Positions 13,987-21,481 of a stretch of 35,800 bases of DNA are shown here, piece after piece. The position numbers and the translations under genes are program-made. Below the pieces are notes generated by a model. The model was not told the origin of the DNA, did no database searches, and saw only the letters and a program-made list of their open reading frames with translations. Source of the DNA: Burkholderiaceae bacterium (GTDB lineage Bacteria > Pseudomonadota > Gammaproteobacteria > Burkholderiales > Burkholderiaceae_E); NCBI GenBank assembly GCA_024637155.1, contig JAGXFR010000036.1:1-35800 (forward strand), given 5' to 3'. Numbering within the stretch: position 1 is the first letter of the stretch; the number at the start of each line of letters is the position of its first letter.

Positions 13987-14727
13987 TCAGTCGGGAGCGG
14001 CGACCGCCATGCGCTGGCGCACGGTCTCGAAGAGAACCACCCCGGCAGCGACGGAAACGTTCAGGTTTCCGACCTGGCCGGCCATCGGAATGTGCGCGAG
14101 CAGGTCACAGCGTTCACGCGTGAGCCGCCGCAGGCCCGTACCTTCCGCGCCGAGCACCCAGGCCACCGACGCAGGCATCTCGATCTGATAGAGGGAGTCA
14201 GGCGCCTCGTCGGCGGCGCCAACCGTCCAGATGCCGTGCTCCTGCATGGTGTCGAGCGCACGGGCCAGGTTCGTGACCATCACGTAGGGAACGGATTCCG
14301 CCGCACCGCTTGCCGTCTGGATCGCGACATCGGACAGCAAACAGGCATGGTCCTTGGGCGCGATCACCCCCTGACAGCCGGCGCCGTCGGCCACGCGCAG
14401 GCAGGCGCCGAGATTGCGCGGGTCCGTCACGCCGTCGAGCACCAGCAGCAGGGCGGGACCCTCGATGGTGTCGAGCAGGCCTTCGAGGGTCAGGCCCGGC
14501 AGGGCCGCCTCGGCGATCGCGACGACGCCCTGATGACGGCGTGCGGGGCAAAGCCGCCCGAGTCGCTCGCCGTTGGCGGGAATCGGCTTGACCCCGGCCT
14601 CTCCCGCGAGCCGCACCAGATCCCGCATCCGTGGATCGTCGCGGCTGACGTCGACGTAGAGCTCGCGGATCGATTCCGGGTTGCGCCGCAACCGCGCCAG
14701 TACCGCATGAAAGCCATGGATCAGCAT
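13987..14727 (-). CDS. rlmB: 23S rRNA (guanosine-2'-O-)-methyltransferase RlmB
   Basis: 246 residues from ATG 14727. It methylates the 2'-O of G2251 in 23S rRNA, using S-adenosylmethionine. The N-terminal substrate-binding domain (about 1-75, starting MLIHGFHAVLARL) precedes a SPOUT knot domain with motif 1 LDGVTDPRNLGACLR, motif 2 WVLGAEGTGLRRLT, and motif 3 IPMAGQVGNLNVSVAAGV. The gene starts 5 bases after the rnr stop and forms an operon with it, the standard rnr-rlmB pair. Confidence 0.96.
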   Translation of the reverse strand: MLIHGFHAVLARLRRNPESIRELYVDVSRDDPRMRDLVRLAGEAGVKPIPANGERLGRLCPARRHQGVVAIAEAALPGLTLEGLLDTIEGPALLLVLDGVTDPRNLGACLRVADGAGCQGVIAPKDHACLLSDVAIQTASGAAESVPYVMVTNLARALDTMQEHGIWTVGAADEAPDSLYQIEMPASVAWVLGAEGTGLRRLTRERCDLLAHIPMAGQVGNLNVSVAAGVVLFETVRQRMAVAAPD

Positions 14728-14732
14728 CCGGC

Positions 14733-17324
14733 CTACCTCGTTCCTTTCGTCCGCTTGCGGGCGGGTTTGGCGGCCGAGCGCTCGGAACGCTTGCCGGTCA
14801 TCCGTGCGCTGCCACGTTTGCTGGGCGCAGTCTTGCGAGCCGCTTTCACAGTTCCGCTCGTTGCCCCCTTGACCCGTTTGCCCGCGCCGCGCGTGGGCTC
14901 GGGCGCCTGCGCGGGTGTCGCTGCCGAACCCGGTTTGGGTTTTGCGGCGCGCTTGCCGCGATTCGCGCCCGCCGCCTCGCGCGACGGTTCGCGCACCAGT
15001 TCCCGATAACCGGTGCGGGGCACGAGACGGAACTCGATGCGCCGTGCTTCCAGATCGACGCGCGAAACCTGCACCTCGATCTCGTCCGTGAGGCGAAAGC
15101 GCAGTCCGGTGCGTTCCCCACGCAACTCGTGTGCAGCGTCGCTGAACTGGAAATACTCCTCGCCGAGTTCCGATACGTGGACCAGCCCCTCGACGTAGAG
15201 CTCGTTGAGGGTCACGAAGACACCAAACGGGGCAACCCCGGTGATTCTCCCGACGAACTGCTCTCCCACCCGGTCGCGCATGTACTGGCACTTGAGCCAG
15301 GCTTCGACGTCGCGCGACGCCTCGTCGGCGCGGCGTTCGTTCGCCGAGCAGCGCGCACCGTATTGCTGCCACAGTTCGAAGGCGGCGCGCTCGCGCTCGA
15401 GCAGTGCCGATGCGGGGGCCGCCGGCTGCGCCAAAGCGCCCGGGCGCTTGGTGCGCGCGCGGATCGGCACGTTCGTGCCCTTTGGCGGGGAGAGCCGGTA
15501 GCGTCGGTGCGCCAGCAGCGCCTTGATCACCCGGTGTGTGAGGAGGTCGGGATAACGCCGGATCGGCGAGGTGAAGTGGGCATACGCGGGATACGCGAGC
15601 CCGAAGTGCCCCTCATTCTCCGGGGTGTAGAGCGCCTGCTGCATCGAACGCAGCATCATCGTCTGCACCAGCGGCGCATCGGGTCGCGCGCGCACCAGCA
15701 CCGCGAGTTCCGCGTAGTCGCGCGGTGACGGTTCTTCCCCGCCGCCCAGGGTCATCCCGATCGTGCGCAGAAACTCGCGCAGCAGTGCGAGCTTCTCGGG
15801 GGTCGGCCCCTCATGCACGCGAAAGAGCCCCGGATGCTTGCCCCGGCTCATGAAATCCGCGGCGCAGACATTGGCAGCGAGCATGCACTCCTCGATCAGG
15901 CGGTGCGCGTCGTTGCGCACCATCGGTTCGATCCGCTCGATGCGCCCCGCCGGGTCGCAGACGATCCGCGTCTCGACGGTGTCGAAGTCCATCGCGCCGC
16001 GCGCCTCGCGGGCCCGCGCCATGACGCGGTACAGGTCGTGCAGGTTGAGAAGGTGCTCGCGCAGCTCGTCGCCGGCACTGCCCTCCCCGACCGCGGTGCG
16101 GCTCCGTGCTCCCGAACCCGAGAGAACGGACCAGACCTCGTCGTAGGTCAGACGCGCGACCGAACGCATCACCGCGTCGTAGAACTGATAGCCGCGGACC
16201 TCGCCCTCGGCGCTGAGCGTCATGTCGCAAACCAGCACGAGCCGGTCCACCTGCGGGTTGAGCGAGCACAGGCCGTTGGAAAGCTTTTCCGGGAGCATCG
16301 GAATCACCCGGCGCGGGAAATAGACCGAAGTTGTGCGCTGCGCGGCCTCATCGTCCAGGGCGCTCCCCGGGGTCACGTAATGCCCGACGTCGGCGATCGC
16401 CACGATGAGCCGGTAGCCGCTGACGCGCCGGCTGTTCCCCCGCCCGGTCTGCATCGGCTCGCAGTAGACCGCGTCGTCGAAGTCGCGTGCGTCGGCGCCA
16501 TCAATCGTCACCAGCGGAATATCGCGCAGGTCCACGCGCCCGGGCAGGTCCGTCGGCCGGACGGCCGCCGGAAGGCTCTGTGCCTCGGCGAGAACATCCT
16601 CGCCGAAGACGTGCGGGACGTCGAACTTGCGCACCGCGATCTCGATCTCCATTCCGGGGTCGCCGATTTCTCCCAGGATCTCGACCACCCGCCCAATCGG
16701 GGGCGCGTGCCCGGTGGGCGGTTCGACGATTTCGCAGGTCACCACCTGCCCGTGCTGTGCGTGACGCAGATCCGCCGGCGGAATCAGGATGTCGTGCTTG
16801 ATGCGCTGGTCTTCGGGCACCACGATGTGCACACCGCGCTCGCTCAAGAGGCGCCCCACCAGGCGCCGGTGTCCGCGGTCCGTGACCTCGACGATCACCG
16901 CCTCCGGGCGCCCGCGGCTGTCGAGTCCCGTCTGGCGCACGAGCACGCGATCGCCGTGCATCGCCTTCTGCATCTGGCGCGGCGACAGGAACATGTCCGG
17001 GCCGCCCTCGTCGGCGATGAAGAATCCGAACCCGTCGCGGTGTCCCTGCACGCGGCCCGCGCGCAGGTCGATCTTGCTGGCCAGCAACAGCATGCCCTTG
17101 CGATTGGGCATCAGCTGCCCGTCGCGCTCCATTGCGCGCAACCGCCGGTGAAAGGGCTCGAGCGCGAACCCCTCCACACCCAGCCGCGTGGCGACCTCGG
17201 CGGGCGGCAGCGGCACGGCCGCCTCGCGCAGACACGCGAGGATCTCGTCGCGCGTGGGAGGGTCGTTGCCCGGCGGCGATGCGCCGGCATCCGCACCCGT
17301 CGAGTCGGAGCGTCGCGAACCCAT
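14733..17324 (-). CDS. rnr: Ribonuclease R
   Basis: 863 residues from ATG 17324, with AAGGAC upstream. RNase R is a 3'-to-5' exoribonuclease that degrades structured RNA. Domain order is a winged helix (about 23-80), cold-shock domains (about 83-240, including GHRDGFGFFIADEGG), and the RNB catalytic domain with TIDGADARDFDDAVYC, whose Asp cluster binds metal. A TSPIRRYPDLLTHR segment follows, then an S1 domain (VGRITGVAPFGVFVTL) and a long Lys/Arg/Ala-rich tail of roughly 100 residues. An Ala/Pro-rich insert with TKRPGALAQPAAPAS lies between the RNB and S1 parts, as in other betaproteobacterial copies. It is transcribed with rlmB and divergently from tRNA-Leu. Confidence 0.97.
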   Translation of the reverse strand: MGSRRSDSTGADAGASPPGNDPPTRDEILACLREAAVPLPPAEVATRLGVEGFALEPFHRRLRAMERDGQLMPNRKGMLLLASKIDLRAGRVQGHRDGFGFFIADEGGPDMFLSPRQMQKAMHGDRVLVRQTGLDSRGRPEAVIVEVTDRGHRRLVGRLLSERGVHIVVPEDQRIKHDILIPPADLRHAQHGQVVTCEIVEPPTGHAPPIGRVVEILGEIGDPGMEIEIAVRKFDVPHVFGEDVLAEAQSLPAAVRPTDLPGRVDLRDIPLVTIDGADARDFDDAVYCEPMQTGRGNSRRVSGYRLIVAIADVGHYVTPGSALDDEAAQRTTSVYFPRRVIPMLPEKLSNGLCSLNPQVDRLVLVCDMTLSAEGEVRGYQFYDAVMRSVARLTYDEVWSVLSGSGARSRTAVGEGSAGDELREHLLNLHDLYRVMARAREARGAMDFDTVETRIVCDPAGRIERIEPMVRNDAHRLIEECMLAANVCAADFMSRGKHPGLFRVHEGPTPEKLALLREFLRTIGMTLGGGEEPSPRDYAELAVLVRARPDAPLVQTMMLRSMQQALYTPENEGHFGLAYPAYAHFTSPIRRYPDLLTHRVIKALLAHRRYRLSPPKGTNVPIRARTKRPGALAQPAAPASALLERERAAFELWQQYGARCSANERRADEASRDVEAWLKCQYMRDRVGEQFVGRITGVAPFGVFVTLNELYVEGLVHVSELGEEYFQFSDAAHELRGERTGLRFRLTDEIEVQVSRVDLEARRIEFRLVPRTGYRELVREPSREAAGANRGKRAAKPKPGSAATPAQAPEPTRGAGKRVKGATSGTVKAARKTAPSKRGSARMTGKRSERSAAKPARKRTKGTR

Positions 17325-17364
17325 CAGCAGGGTCCTTCGCGACCCGTTCGGGCGCCGCGATCGT

Positions 17365-17392
17365 TTGACAAATTTGCACAGACCATTACACT
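17365..17392 (+). promoter_or_regulatory. Sigma-70 promoter of tRNA-Leu
   Basis: TTGACA (17365-17370), a 16-base spacer and TACACT (17387-17392) give a perfect -35 and a 4/6 -10. A GC-rich discriminator follows, as is common for stable RNA promoters under stringent control. Transcription would start near 17399, about 49 bases before the mature tRNA. Confidence 0.7.
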
Positions 17393-17447
17393 TCGTCCCC
17401 TTGCAGAAGCCGACGCGCGACGTTGCGGCGCGACCGGTGAAAGCAGT

Positions 17448-17534
17448 GCCCAGATGGCGGAATTGGTAGACGCACTAGGTTCAGGTCCTAGCGCCCGCAA
17501 GGGTGTGGAGGTTCGAGTCCTCTTCTGGGCACCA
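17448..17534 (+). tRNA. tRNA-Leu (anticodon CAG)
   Basis: An 87-base class II tRNA with CCA encoded. The acceptor arm GCCCAGA pairs with TCTGGGC, discriminator A. The anticodon arm is CTAGG-TTCAGGT-CCTAG, giving anticodon CAG, which reads CTG, the dominant Leu codon in this GC-rich genome. A long variable arm (CGCCCGCAAGGGTGTG) and a T-loop GGTTCGAGTCC complete the cloverleaf. It stands between rnr and the accessory segment to its right. Confidence 0.98.
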
Positions 17535-18049
17535 AAAAATCTTTATAATAAATCACTTACGTCATTTACCTAAAGTGACTTGTGCGGCGCAACCCAGAGT
17601 AGAGCAGAAGGGTTTATGCGTCGCAGCTGGCAGATTTGCGGAACGATTTCTTCTTCTGACCACGCCCGGACGTACCGTAATCCTTCGGGGCCTTCGCGCG
17701 ATACCAACAGGTAAATCGCACCATCCACAGCGGGACGGGCTCGTCTCTGAACCGCCCCAACCCGGCGTTGCGCGGGGCACAGAGGATACCACGAACCCGG
17801 TGATCTTCTTTGGCAATGGTCGATAGACAACCGACGGTTTGGGCTCGGTGGAGAGCCACAGATCGCGCGGTACCGCAGCAGGTGGAGCGCCCTTGGCCTC
17901 CCATCTTAAACCCTGCCTGCTGCACAATGTCCCGGGTTAAGGGGCGGCAGACGCCCAAGTTGGGGCGCAATCTTGTCTCTCTGAATCACGTTGGGCGTCA
18001 CAGACCAGATCGCGCGACAATACCGGCTGTTTCAGTCAGGAGTAACGCT
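17535..18049. other. Gene-poor segment after tRNA-Leu with a possible decayed reading frame
   Basis: The first 45 bases are AT-rich (AAAAAATCTTTATAATAAAT), in sharp contrast to the flanks. No gene is recognised on either strand. A minus-strand frame at 17570-17830 reads plausibly in its last part (AIYLLVSREGPEGLRYVRAW, then SEEEIVPQICQL) but not in its first part, which suggests a decayed gene. A 10-base direct repeat, AGATCGCGCG, occurs at 17860-17869 and 18007-18016, each followed by TACCG after one and four bases; the second copy is 34 bases before hicB. This is the probable promoter and operator zone of hicBA, without boxes I can assign. Confidence 0.3.
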
Positions 18050-18262
18050 ATGGAGTTAACTGCCGTTCTCACACACGCAGAAGAAGGCGGGTATGTCGCA
18101 CTGAATCCCGAAACCGGCACCACCACGCAGGGCGAGACAGTCGAAGAGGCGGTCGCGAACCTTCAGGAGGCTACGGCCCTGTACCTTTCCGAGTTTCCCA
18201 TGCCTTCCCTGGGCCACCCAGTAGTCACTACGTTCACAGTGCCAGAGCCGGCACATGCCTAA
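18050..18262 (+). CDS. hicB: HicB family antitoxin, short form
   Basis: 70 residues from ATG 18050 with a clear AGGAG site. It begins MELTAVLTHAEEGGYVALNP and continues ETGTTTQGETVEEAVANL, the partial RNase H-like fold of HicB antitoxins, and ends without a ribbon-helix-helix or HTH domain, as in the short HicB class. It would neutralise the HicA mRNA interferase by direct binding. The stop overlaps an ATG (18255) that begins the original hicA frame, the tight coupling usual for hicBA operons. It lies in an accessory segment with mixed codon use. Confidence 0.88.
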   Translation: MELTAVLTHAEEGGYVALNPETGTTTQGETVEEAVANLQEATALYLSEFPMPSLGHPVVTTFTVPEPAHA

Positions 18263-18270
18263 TTTGCCGC

Positions 18271-18474
18271 ATGTCTCTGGCGCCGAAATTCAGCGCCCTT
18301 GAGCGACTCGGGTTCCACAAGGCGCGCCAAAGCGGAAGCCATGTAGTCATGAAGCGCGATGCGAAAGGTTGCGTCGTTCCGATGCACGGCGAGGTCAAGA
18401 TTGGCACCCTCGCTGGTCTTCTCCGTCAGGCCGAGGTTACGTCGGAAGAATTCATGCTCGCACTGCGAAAGTGA
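18271..18474 (+). CDS. hicA: HicA family toxin, N-terminus frameshifted (possibly inactive)
   Basis: As read from ATG 18271 this gives 67 residues: an altered start (MSLAPKFS) followed by a good HicA core, ALERLGFHKARQSGSHVVMK with the catalytic His in GSH, then VVPMHGEVKIGTLAGLLRQA. HicA cleaves mRNA through a double-stranded-RNA-binding-like fold. The expected family N-terminus is present in another frame, from ATG 18255: MPNLPHVSGAEIQR, after which that frame hits TGA at 18300-18302. The two join if two bases are restored near 18294, giving EIQRALERLGF. So the gene has probably lost two bases; re-initiation at 18271 could still yield a shortened, perhaps functional toxin. No ribosome site of note precedes 18271. 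Confidence 0.75.
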   Translation: MSLAPKFSALERLGFHKARQSGSHVVMKRDAKGCVVPMHGEVKIGTLAGLLRQAEVTSEEFMLALRK

Positions 18475-18531
18475 CGCCCGACCCTTCCATCGAGCGGACA
18501 GTCAACGGGCTACGCCCGTCGCCAGCCGCTC

Positions 18532-19187
18532 ATGTCAAACGGTAGGCGCACTCGGGTCGTGGGCCACCAGATCGCGGGCATTCTTTTCGATATTGGTGGG
18601 GTCCTGGTGGCGCTCGACGGGGTGCCGTCTATGGCGAAGCTGCTCGGCGTTGAGCCCCACCACGAAGCTCTCCACGCAATGTGGATCGCATCGCCGTCGG
18701 TCGTGGCACACGAAACCGGGAAGATCGACGCGGCAGCGTTCGCAGCTGGCGTCGTAGTAGACCTTAGATTGCCAGTGACCGCCGACTGCTTCCTGCAGGA
18801 TTTCTGCGACTGGCCAACGGGGCTCTTGCCAGGCGCGCTGCAGCTGTTGGATGAAATACCGCATACCTATCACGTGGCCGCGCTGAGCAATACGAGTGCG
18901 GTGCATTGGGACAAGATCCGACCAATGGGTTTAGTGGATCGGTTCGACCAGACGTATCTGTCACACCAGATTGGATGTTTGAAACCCGCTACCGGGGCCT
19001 TTCTGGTCGCGCTCGAAGGAATGGGCCTCTCACCGTCGTCCTGTTTCTGGATGACGGGTTGCGGAACATTGAAGCGGCGGCGAAACTGGGGATGCATGCT
19101 CATGTGGCAAGAGGGCCCGAGGAGGCAAGGCGTGTTCTCGCACAGTACGGCGTCGTTCCTTCAAGCGCCGGTGACTGCGAACGATAG
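18532..19187 (+). pseudogene. HAD-superfamily hydrolase, frameshifted
   Basis: The first part, from ATG 18532, reads as a HAD phosphatase-like enzyme: GILFDIGGVLVALDG is motif I, ALSNTSAVHW is motif II, and QIGCLKPATGAFLVALEG carries the motif III Lys. At about 19030-19041 the sense moves to the neighbouring frame, which supplies motif IV: VVLFLDDGLRNIEAAAKLG and HVARGPEEARRVLAQYG, ending with a stop at 19185-19187. In the original frame the C-terminus is nonsense and ends at 19200. A single-base loss explains this. Motif I has Gly at the second Asp position (DIGG), as in several HAD groups acting on unusual substrates. If the sequence is correct the product lacks the metal-binding acidic pair and is inactive. 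Confidence 0.75.
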
Positions 19188-19200
19188 GCCTCACGAATGA

Positions 19201-19557
19201 TGCAGGGTGATCTTGACCGCTACGCTAATGCATGAGGTACGGTGTCGGCTCGAGGCACTGCACCGCTTTATCGCTGGACGCGCTCATACCACCTACGTCC
19301 GCACCAACACGGACGTCAATGTGCCTGCAGCTTCGAAAGGTACTTGAGTTGATCGCCTTCTCGTCACTGGGCGAACAGTCGGTTTCCAGCTCCTTTCCCT
19401 GTCAACTCACCGCGCCAGGCTCCCGTTGCCTCGGCGGCGCACCGCGATTCGCCGCAGCGCAACCTGTAACGGTGCCACATTCCCGCCACGTCGCAGAGGC
19501 GACGGGCCCATGCGCGCGCGCGCCATGCCCGTCACCGTGTTGCTCACCGGATCCGCA
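19201..19557. other. Gene-free stretch downstream of the TRAP operon
   Basis: No gene is recognised here. A 46-codon frame opens with GTG at 19207 and stops at 19347, without a ribosome site or family match. A strong imperfect hairpin lies at 19501-19533 (GACGGGC with GCCCGTC, with ATG/CAT and an alternating CG core inside). It is about 25 bases past the dctM stop on the minus strand and could end the TRAP transcript, but it has no T-run. Confidence 0.3.
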
Positions 19558-20874
19558 TCACAGCGCGCGACCCATTACCGCGACGGGCAGCCAGGTGGCG
19601 ATCTGGGGGAAGAAACACAGCAGCACGATGCCGAGCACCATGCAGAGCATGAACGGCAGCGCCCCTTTCAGGATGGTCTGCAGGCTGATGTCGGGCGCAA
19701 TGCCGTTGATCACGAAGAGGTTGAGCCCGACCGGCGGGGTGATCAGGCCGATCTCCATGTTGATGGTCAGGATCACGGCGAACCAGTACGGGTCGAAACC
19801 GGCCTGCTGAATGATCGGCAGCAGGATCGGCGCGGTCATCAGAATCACGGCGACCGGTGGCAGGAAGCAGCCGGCGACGAGCAGGAACACGTTGATGATC
19901 GCCATCAGCACCCAGCGATTGACCTCCATCGCCGCAATGAACCCGGCGACCGACTGGGTGACGAACAAGAGCGACATCATGTAGCTGAACAGCGCCGACG
20001 CGGCGATGATCATCAGGATCATCACGCTCTCTTTCATCGAGTCGCTGATGATCGACCAGATCCGTCGCGGCTGCCAGACGCGGTAGATCACCGCGACCAG
20101 CACCAGGCAGAACAGGGCGCCGACTCCGGCCGCCTCCGACGGGGTCGCGACCCCGCCGTAGAGCACGAACAGGATGCCGACGATGAGCAGCAGGAACGGC
20201 AACACGCGCGGCAGCACCTCGAGCCGTTCCTTGATCGAGAATCGCTTCAACGGGTCGTGGAACTTGTAGCCGTGACGCCAGGCCACGTACAGCGACCAGG
20301 CCATGAACAAGGCGGTCAGCATCATTCCCGGCAGCACCCCGGCGAGGAACAGCCGGCCGATCGAGGTCTCGGTCGAAATGCCGTAGACGATCATCGTGAT
20401 CGACGGCGGGATCAGGATGCCGAGTGTGCCGCCGGCGGCGATCGCGCCGGTCGCCAGGCCGTCCGGGTAGCCCCGCTTGCGCATCTCCGGGATGCCCATC
20501 TTGCCGATCGCCGCGCAGGTCGCCGGCGAGGAGCCGCTGAGTGCGGCAAATATCGAGCAGGCGCCAAGATTCGCGACGATCAATCCGCCGGGCACCCGGT
20601 GCAGCCATCGATCGAACGCTTCGAAGAGATCTTTGCCGGCCGGTGACGAAGCGACCGCGGCGCCCATCACGATGAACATCGGAATCGACACCAGCGAGAA
20701 TTCGGCGACTCCGCCAAAGAAGGTCTCGGCGACGATGCCCAGCGAATTGAGTCCTTCGAAGGCAACCAGAAACACAACCGACACCAGCCCGAGTCCGAAC
20801 GCGACCGGGATCCCGGTCGCCAGCACGATCATGGTCGCCACCGCGACCAGCAAGCCAATCAGCAACGGGTCCAC
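19558..20874 (-). CDS. dctM: TRAP transporter large permease, DctM type
   Basis: 438 residues from ATG 20874. About 12 membrane helices run through the protein. Family signatures include PMFIVMGAAVASS, LSGSSPATCAAIGKMGIPEM, a GGTLGILIPPSITMIVYG hairpin, and GLITPPVGLNLFVINGI near the C-terminus. This is the ion-coupled translocation subunit of a tripartite ATP-independent periplasmic transporter for carboxylates or related anions; the substrate is not readable from the permease. It starts 3 bases after the dctQ stop and is the last gene of a dctP-dctQ-dctM operon. Confidence 0.95.
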   Translation of the reverse strand: MDPLLIGLLVAVATMIVLATGIPVAFGLGLVSVVFLVAFEGLNSLGIVAETFFGGVAEFSLVSIPMFIVMGAAVASSPAGKDLFEAFDRWLHRVPGGLIVANLGACSIFAALSGSSPATCAAIGKMGIPEMRKRGYPDGLATGAIAAGGTLGILIPPSITMIVYGISTETSIGRLFLAGVLPGMMLTALFMAWSLYVAWRHGYKFHDPLKRFSIKERLEVLPRVLPFLLLIVGILFVLYGGVATPSEAAGVGALFCLVLVAVIYRVWQPRRIWSIISDSMKESVMILMIIAASALFSYMMSLLFVTQSVAGFIAAMEVNRWVLMAIINVFLLVAGCFLPPVAVILMTAPILLPIIQQAGFDPYWFAVILTINMEIGLITPPVGLNLFVINGIAPDISLQTILKGALPFMLCMVLGIVLLCFFPQIATWLPVAVMGRAL

Positions 20875-20877
20875 CGA

Positions 20878-21405
20878 TTACTCCCCCTCGAACGGGTTGT
20901 GGGCTTCCATCGCGAACGGCATCGCGTGACCGCCCAGCAGCGCGAGGATGTCGGCGACGTATTGCAGCGCCATCAGACCGATTCCGAACGGCATCGCGAG
21001 GTACGGAATCCACAAGGGCAGCGCCCAGACCGTGGAAGTGGTCCAACCATTGACCAACGCCTCGTGGAACAGGACGTAGCCGGTCCACGCCATCACCAGG
21101 CAGAACAGCAGGCCGCCGCCGCTGGCCAGCAGCGCCAGCGCGAATCGAGCGCGGTGACCGAGGTAGAGGGGCAACAGATCGACGTTGACATGACCCTTGA
21201 GCAAGAGCACGTAGGGGCTGCCGATGAAGGCCGTGCCCACAAGCGAGAAGACCACGAACTCGGTCTGCCAGACGGTCGAGGCGTTGAGAAAGTAGCGCAT
21301 CACCACCATCTGGCAGACCACCAGGATGGCGAGCAGCAGCAGGGTCGCGGCGATCATTCCGCAGCCCTTCGACACGGCGCCGACCAGCCGGATGAATAGA
21401 CTCAC
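20878..21405 (-). CDS. dctQ: TRAP transporter small permease, DctQ type
   Basis: 175 residues from GTG 21405, which has AAGGGAG seven bases upstream; a longer ATG reading from 21477 would run through the intergenic hairpin and is rejected. Four membrane helices, with MRYFLNASTVWQTEFVVFSL and the family pattern of a Gly-rich third helix and WIPYLAMPFGIGLMALQ in the fourth. The small permease holds the large one and the binding protein together. It lies between dctP and dctM; the spacing to dctM is 3 bases and to dctP 76. Confidence 0.93.
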   Translation of the reverse strand: MSLFIRLVGAVSKGCGMIAATLLLLAILVVCQMVVMRYFLNASTVWQTEFVVFSLVGTAFIGSPYVLLLKGHVNVDLLPLYLGHRARFALALLASGGGLLFCLVMAWTGYVLFHEALVNGWTTSTVWALPLWIPYLAMPFGIGLMALQYVADILALLGGHAMPFAMEAHNPFEGE

Positions 21406-21440
21406 GCGCGAACTCCCTTCTCGTGGACGATGGGGCACCT

Positions 21441-21464
21441 CCAGGTCCGGGCACCCGGACCTGG
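21441..21464 (-). promoter_or_regulatory. Intercistronic hairpin between dctP and dctQ
   Basis: CCAGGTCCGGG and CCCGGACCTGG form a perfect 11-bp inverted repeat around two bases, so the real loop is about six. It begins 17 bases after the dctP stop. There is no T-run. Such hairpins commonly stabilise the message of the periplasmic binding protein and lower that of the permeases, and that is the likely role here. Confidence 0.6.
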
Positions 21465-21481
21465 GGCGGACCCTCAATCTC

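Noticed and set aside
17503..17826. Plus-strand reading frame beginning MWRFESSSGHQ
   Set aside because: It begins inside tRNA-Leu; its first residues are the tRNA T-arm translated, a familiar artefact, and the rest has no coding pattern.
18475..18531. Integron attC-like site between hicA and the HAD gene (ACGGGC TAC GCCCGT)
   Set aside because: The small hairpin lacks the GTTRRRY/RYYYAAC ends of attC sites, and no integrase is present.
19207..19347. Short frame of 46 codons between the HAD pseudogene and dctM
   Set aside because: No ribosome site, no family match, and an ordinary length for chance; kept only as a remark in the gene-free stretch.
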